Shown: positions 61,240 through 64,000 of the stretch, piece by piece
Layout: each line of letters opens with the position of its first letter
Numbering within the stretch: the first letter of the stretch is position 1
Source of the DNA: Celeribacter baekdonensis B30
GTDB lineage: Bacteria > Pseudomonadota > Alphaproteobacteria > Rhodobacterales > Rhodobacteraceae
NCBI RefSeq assembly: GCF_000299875.1
Contig: NZ_AMRK01000003.1
Coordinates: forward strand, 62,001 to 126,000
DNA length: 64,000 bases
Reading direction: 5' to 3'
Position numbers and translations under genes: made by a program
The notes under the pieces: generated by a model
What the model was told of the DNA's origin: nothing
What the model saw: the letters and a program-made list of their open reading frames with translations, nothing else
The model's database searches: none

Positions 61240-62643
61240 TCACTCGGCGTCTTCCGAGACATAGGCGACCCGCCCGCCTTGTTTGTTGCCGGTCATCACG
61301 CCCAAGGATTTGAGTTTGCGGTGCAGTGCGGAGCGCTCCATGCCGACAAAGGTCGAGGTGCGGGAGATATTGCCGCCAAACCGGTTGATTTGCGTCAACA
61401 GGTATTCGCGCTCAAACAATTCGCGGGCCTCTCGCAAAGGCAGAGTCGCAATGGCGGGCGACAGGATGGCGCGGGAGTCATCCTCGCTGCTGACATCTTG
61501 CGCCGGCAATTCTTCGGCCTCGATGTCGCCCGATGACTCGCCCAGGATCAACACCCGTTCGATCACGTTTTTCAACTGCCGCACATTGCCCGGCCAGGTC
61601 ATCGTTTGCAGCATCGCGGCGGCATCTTCGGAGAGGGCGCGCAGCGGCAGACCCTGGGTGCGGTTGAGCATCTCAATGAAATGATTGGCCAATTCCGGGA
61701 TGTCTTCGCGGCGTTTTTCCAGCGCGGGCACCTCGATCGGCACCACGTTCAGCCGGTGATAGAGCTCTTCGCGGAACGTCCCCGCCGCAATCTCAACCGC
61801 CAGATCGCGCGCGGTGGACGAAATCACCCGCAGATCGACGGAGACCTTCGCCGTGCCGCCGACGCGGGTAAATCGTTGATCGACCAGCACGCGCAGGATT
61901 TTCGATTGGGTGCCAAGCGGCATATCCGCCACCTCGTCGAAATAGATCACCCCGCCATGAGCCTGTTCCAACAAGCCTTTCTCAATCCCACGGTCCGGGC
62001 TTTCGCGGCCAAACAACACCTCTTCCATCCGGTCGGGTTCGACCGTGGCCGAGGACACGGTCACAAACGGCGCATCCTTGCGGTCGGAATGGGTATGAAT
62101 GAACCGCGCGGCCACCTCTTTGCCAACGCCCGCAGGCCCGGTCAACATCACCCGCCCATTGGATTTGGTCACCTTGTCGAGGTTGATTTTGAGCTGTTTG
62201 AAGGCCGAAGACACGCCGATCATTTCAACCTCGGCACCCCCGGAGCGTTTGAGCGAGGCGTTTTCACGCCGCAGTCGCGAGGTCTCCATGGCGCGGCCGA
62301 CAACGACCATCAACTGATCAATATTGAACGGCTTCTCGATGAAATCGTAAGCGCCCTGTTTGATCGCCGCCACGGCGATTTCGATATTGCCATGACCGGA
62401 AATGATGATGATCGGCACATCGGGATGTTCGCGTTTGACATGTTTGAGAATGTCGATCCCGTCCATGCCGCTGTCTTTTAGCCAAATGTCGAGCACCATC
62501 AGCGAGGGCACCTGATCATTGATCTCTTTGAGACAGTCCTCAGAGTTCGACGCCAAGCGCGTTTCATAGCCTTCGTCGCGCAGAATATCTCCGATCAACT
62601 CCCGGATATCGCGTTCGTCATCGACAATCAAAATGTCAGCCAT
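61240..62643 (-). CDS. ntrX: Response regulator NtrX, NtrC family
   Basis: A 467-residue regulator. The receiver domain starts MADILIVDDERDIRELIG, with the phospho-acceptor Asp52 in VLDIWLKDSGMDGID. The AAA+ domain has GPAGVGKEVAARFIH as Walker A and GGVIYFDEVADMPLG as Walker B. The GAFTGA loop that contacts sigma-54 is missing: the region reads LFGRESPDRGIEKGLLEQAHGG. The Fis-type helix-turn-helix ends the chain. It probably acts without sigma-54, as proposed for other alphaproteobacterial NtrX proteins. NtrY is its kinase. Confidence 0.94.
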   Translation of the reverse strand: MADILIVDDERDIRELIGDILRDEGYETRLASNSEDCLKEINDQVPSLMVLDIWLKDSGMDGIDILKHVKREHPDVPIIIISGHGNIEIAVAAIKQGAYDFIEKPFNIDQLMVVVGRAMETSRLRRENASLKRSGGAEVEMIGVSSAFKQLKINLDKVTKSNGRVMLTGPAGVGKEVAARFIHTHSDRKDAPFVTVSSATVEPDRMEEVLFGRESPDRGIEKGLLEQAHGGVIYFDEVADMPLGTQSKILRVLVDQRFTRVGGTAKVSVDLRVISSTARDLAVEIAAGTFREELYHRLNVVPIEVPALEKRREDIPELANHFIEMLNRTQGLPLRALSEDAAAMLQTMTWPGNVRQLKNVIERVLILGESSGDIEAEELPAQDVSSEDDSRAILSPAIATLPLREARELFEREYLLTQINRFGGNISRTSTFVGMERSALHRKLKSLGVMTGNKQGGRVAYVSEDAE

Positions 62644-62666
62644 GTGTCACACCCTTTACCTCAACG

Positions 62667-64000
62667 TTATACTGCAAGCTTTTGTTTTTCATCTACTTCC
62701 ACCTCTTCGATCAAGGACAGGCGTAATGTCGCCTGCGCCCCGATCTGCCCCGAGGGATCAAGTGGCACACCGTCCGTCAATGTCAGGGTGCCGCCATGTT
62801 CCTCGATGATTTTTTTCACAATCGGCAAGCCCAACCCGGTACCCTTTTCGCGTGTCGTCACATAGGGTTCAAACAGGCGGGAGCGATCTTCGGGCAGGCC
62901 GATCCCATTGTCGGTGATGGTCACCACCGCCTCTGTGCCGTCGCGCGTCAAGGCCACATGGATATGCGGAGTGTGGCCTTCTGGTATGCCATTTTCGTAA
63001 AGACTTTCAATGGCTTCCCCGGCATTTTTAATCAGGTTTGTCAACGCTTGACCAATCATCGTCGCATCCACCTCTGCCCAAGCAGACCGGGGCGTGATCT
63101 CGGCGGTGATGGTCACATCGGGCTGGGCATTTTGTTGCAACAACACGGCGCCTTTGACCAGTTCAACCAAATCATGATCACGCCGCTCAGGCGTCGGCAT
63201 CCGGGCGAATTTTGAAAACTCATCAACGATGCGACGCAAATCCCCGGTCTGGCGCACGATCACCGAGGTGTATTGCTCCAAATCGGCGCGGCCCTCTTCG
63301 GACAATCCCTTGCCAAATTTGCGCAAAATGCGTTCGGCCGACAATTGGATCGGCGTCAGCGGGTTTTTGATTTCATGCGCGATCCGGCGCGCCACATCGC
63401 CCCAAGCGGCCAAACGCTGTGCTGAGACAAGGTCGGTCACATCGTCAAACACCACCACATAGCCTTCCAGCAATCCGTTCACATCGCGCCGCGTGGCGAT
63501 ACGCACCAACAGGCTTTCTTGTGCGCCGGAACGGATCAACCGAATTTCCTCTTGCACCACTTCGCGGGCCTGACTGCGCAGCGCGTCAAACAGCGGGCCA
63601 AATTCCGGCACCACGACCGCAAGGGCCTCGCCCGTCACATCGCGCTCCCCCACGGACAGAAGTGCGTGCGCCGACCGGTTGGACAGGGTCACCCGCCCCT
63701 CGGCGTCCAGCCCCATCACCCCCGCCGTCACCGATGAGAGCACCGAGTCAAACAGGCGGCGGCGGCGGTCAATCTGTTCGTTGCGGTCCAAAAGTTCGTT
63801 GCGCTGGATGTTGAGCTGGCCGGTCATTTGGTTGAACACCTGACCCAGCGTGGCGATTTCATCATCGCCATCCTCGACCAGAACCCGCACCGACAAATCG
63901 CCCTCGCCGACCTGTTTCGCCGCCCCGGCCAGCCGTCCGATCGGGCGCGCCAGACGTTCGGCAAACCACAGGCCAAGCCAAGTGGCGGCCAAGATCAAAA
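62667..64000 (-). CDS. ntrY: Sensor histidine kinase NtrY, C-terminal part
   Basis: At least 443 residues; the N-terminal sensor part lies beyond the window. Seen here: the end of a membrane helix, HAMP (LARPIGRLAGAAKQVGEGDLSVRV), a PAS domain, HisKA with RRIAHEIKNPLTPIQLSAERIL (phospho-His in AHEIKNP), and the ATPase domain with NLIKNAGEAIE, ITDNGIGLPED and KGTGLGLPIVKKIIEEHGG. NtrY phosphorylates NtrX and is linked to redox and nitrogen signals. It is 23 bp upstream of ntrX. Confidence 0.93.
   Translation of the reverse strand, partial: LILAATWLGLWFAERLARPIGRLAGAAKQVGEGDLSVRVLVEDGDDEIATLGQVFNQMTGQLNIQRNELLDRNEQIDRRRRLFDSVLSSVTAGVMGLDAEGRVTLSNRSAHALLSVGERDVTGEALAVVVPEFGPLFDALRSQAREVVQEEIRLIRSGAQESLLVRIATRRDVNGLLEGYVVVFDDVTDLVSAQRLAAWGDVARRIAHEIKNPLTPIQLSAERILRKFGKGLSEEGRADLEQYTSVIVRQTGDLRRIVDEFSKFARMPTPERRDHDLVELVKGAVLLQQNAQPDVTITAEITPRSAWAEVDATMIGQALTNLIKNAGEAIESLYENGIPEGHTPHIHVALTRDGTEAVVTITDNGIGLPEDRSRLFEPYVTTREKGTGLGLPIVKKIIEEHGGTLTLTDGVPLDPSGQIGAQATLRLSLIEEVEVDEKQKLAV

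Overview
This window is chromosomal DNA from an alphaproteobacterium of the order Rhodobacterales (roseobacter group). Four things support this: a circularly permuted two-piece tmRNA whose tag reads ANDNKAPMALAA, an alpha-type SspB, the gene order ntrY-ntrX-trkA-trkH-hfq-hflX, and many small families typical of this order (DUF1289, DUF4169, RHH_4). Base composition is GC-rich over most of the window. It drops clearly at about 35.5-41.2 kb and inside the 3' third of cysS. I cannot name the species.

Layout. 0.1-12.4 kb holds ordinary chromosomal genes: LOG-type phosphoribohydrolase, a membrane protein/34-codon ORF/M48 peptidase operon, RarD, an M20 amidohydrolase, Fe/Mn superoxide dismutase, CcmI with RuvX and DUF1289, a TauE/SafE permease, a Bcr/CflA-type exporter, and AcuI facing an FCD-type GntR regulator. 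12.5-19.7 kb holds a periplasmic binding protein, the permuted ssrA (tmRNA) gene, a phytochelatin synthase-like enzyme beside a chromate transporter, SspB, a phospholipid methyltransferase-like protein and fumarase C. 19.9-22.9 kb holds small secreted, outer-membrane and DNA-binding proteins.

22.9-27.8 kb contains the most interesting locus. The cysS-cimA-(squalene/phytoene synthase-like) operon on the minus strand is preceded by a 14-codon ORF, MTNICTIIICCIIC, with 4 Cys and 6 Ile. These are the two amino acids handled by the operon: CysS charges tRNA-Cys, and CimA starts isoleucine synthesis from pyruvate. I propose a dual-amino-acid leader-peptide attenuator, and I see a promoter whose predicted start falls on the leader ATG. 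MazG is divergent.

27.9-35.4 kb holds an iron-type binding protein, a GNAT acetyltransferase, RNase D, PurM/PurN, a CAT-anticodon tRNA, an orphan sensor kinase, a metallo-beta-lactamase-fold hydrolase and tRNA-Asn(GTT). 35.5-41.2 kb, directly after tRNA-Asn, is a low-GC accessory segment. It carries small orphan genes, decayed phage-portal and IS3 transposase fragments, and three surface-sugar genes (DegT-type aminotransferase, NeuD-type acyltransferase, WavQ-like glycosyltransferase).

41.3-48.0 kb is a complete N-ATPase operon (atpD-C-Q-R-B-E-F-A-G, no separate delta gene), an alternative laterally mobile rotary ATPase. 48.2-55.9 kb holds gluconokinase, an NsrR-like NO sensor, an aldose-epimerase-like protein, RlmE, a beta-hydroxyacid dehydrogenase, a penicillin-acylase-family hydrolase, an SMR transporter and a sugar O-acetyltransferase, then a 116-bp palindromic MITE-like repeat. 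56.0-64.0 kb holds HflX/Hfq, the TrkH/TrkA potassium system, and NtrX with the C-terminal part of NtrY, which runs off the window end.
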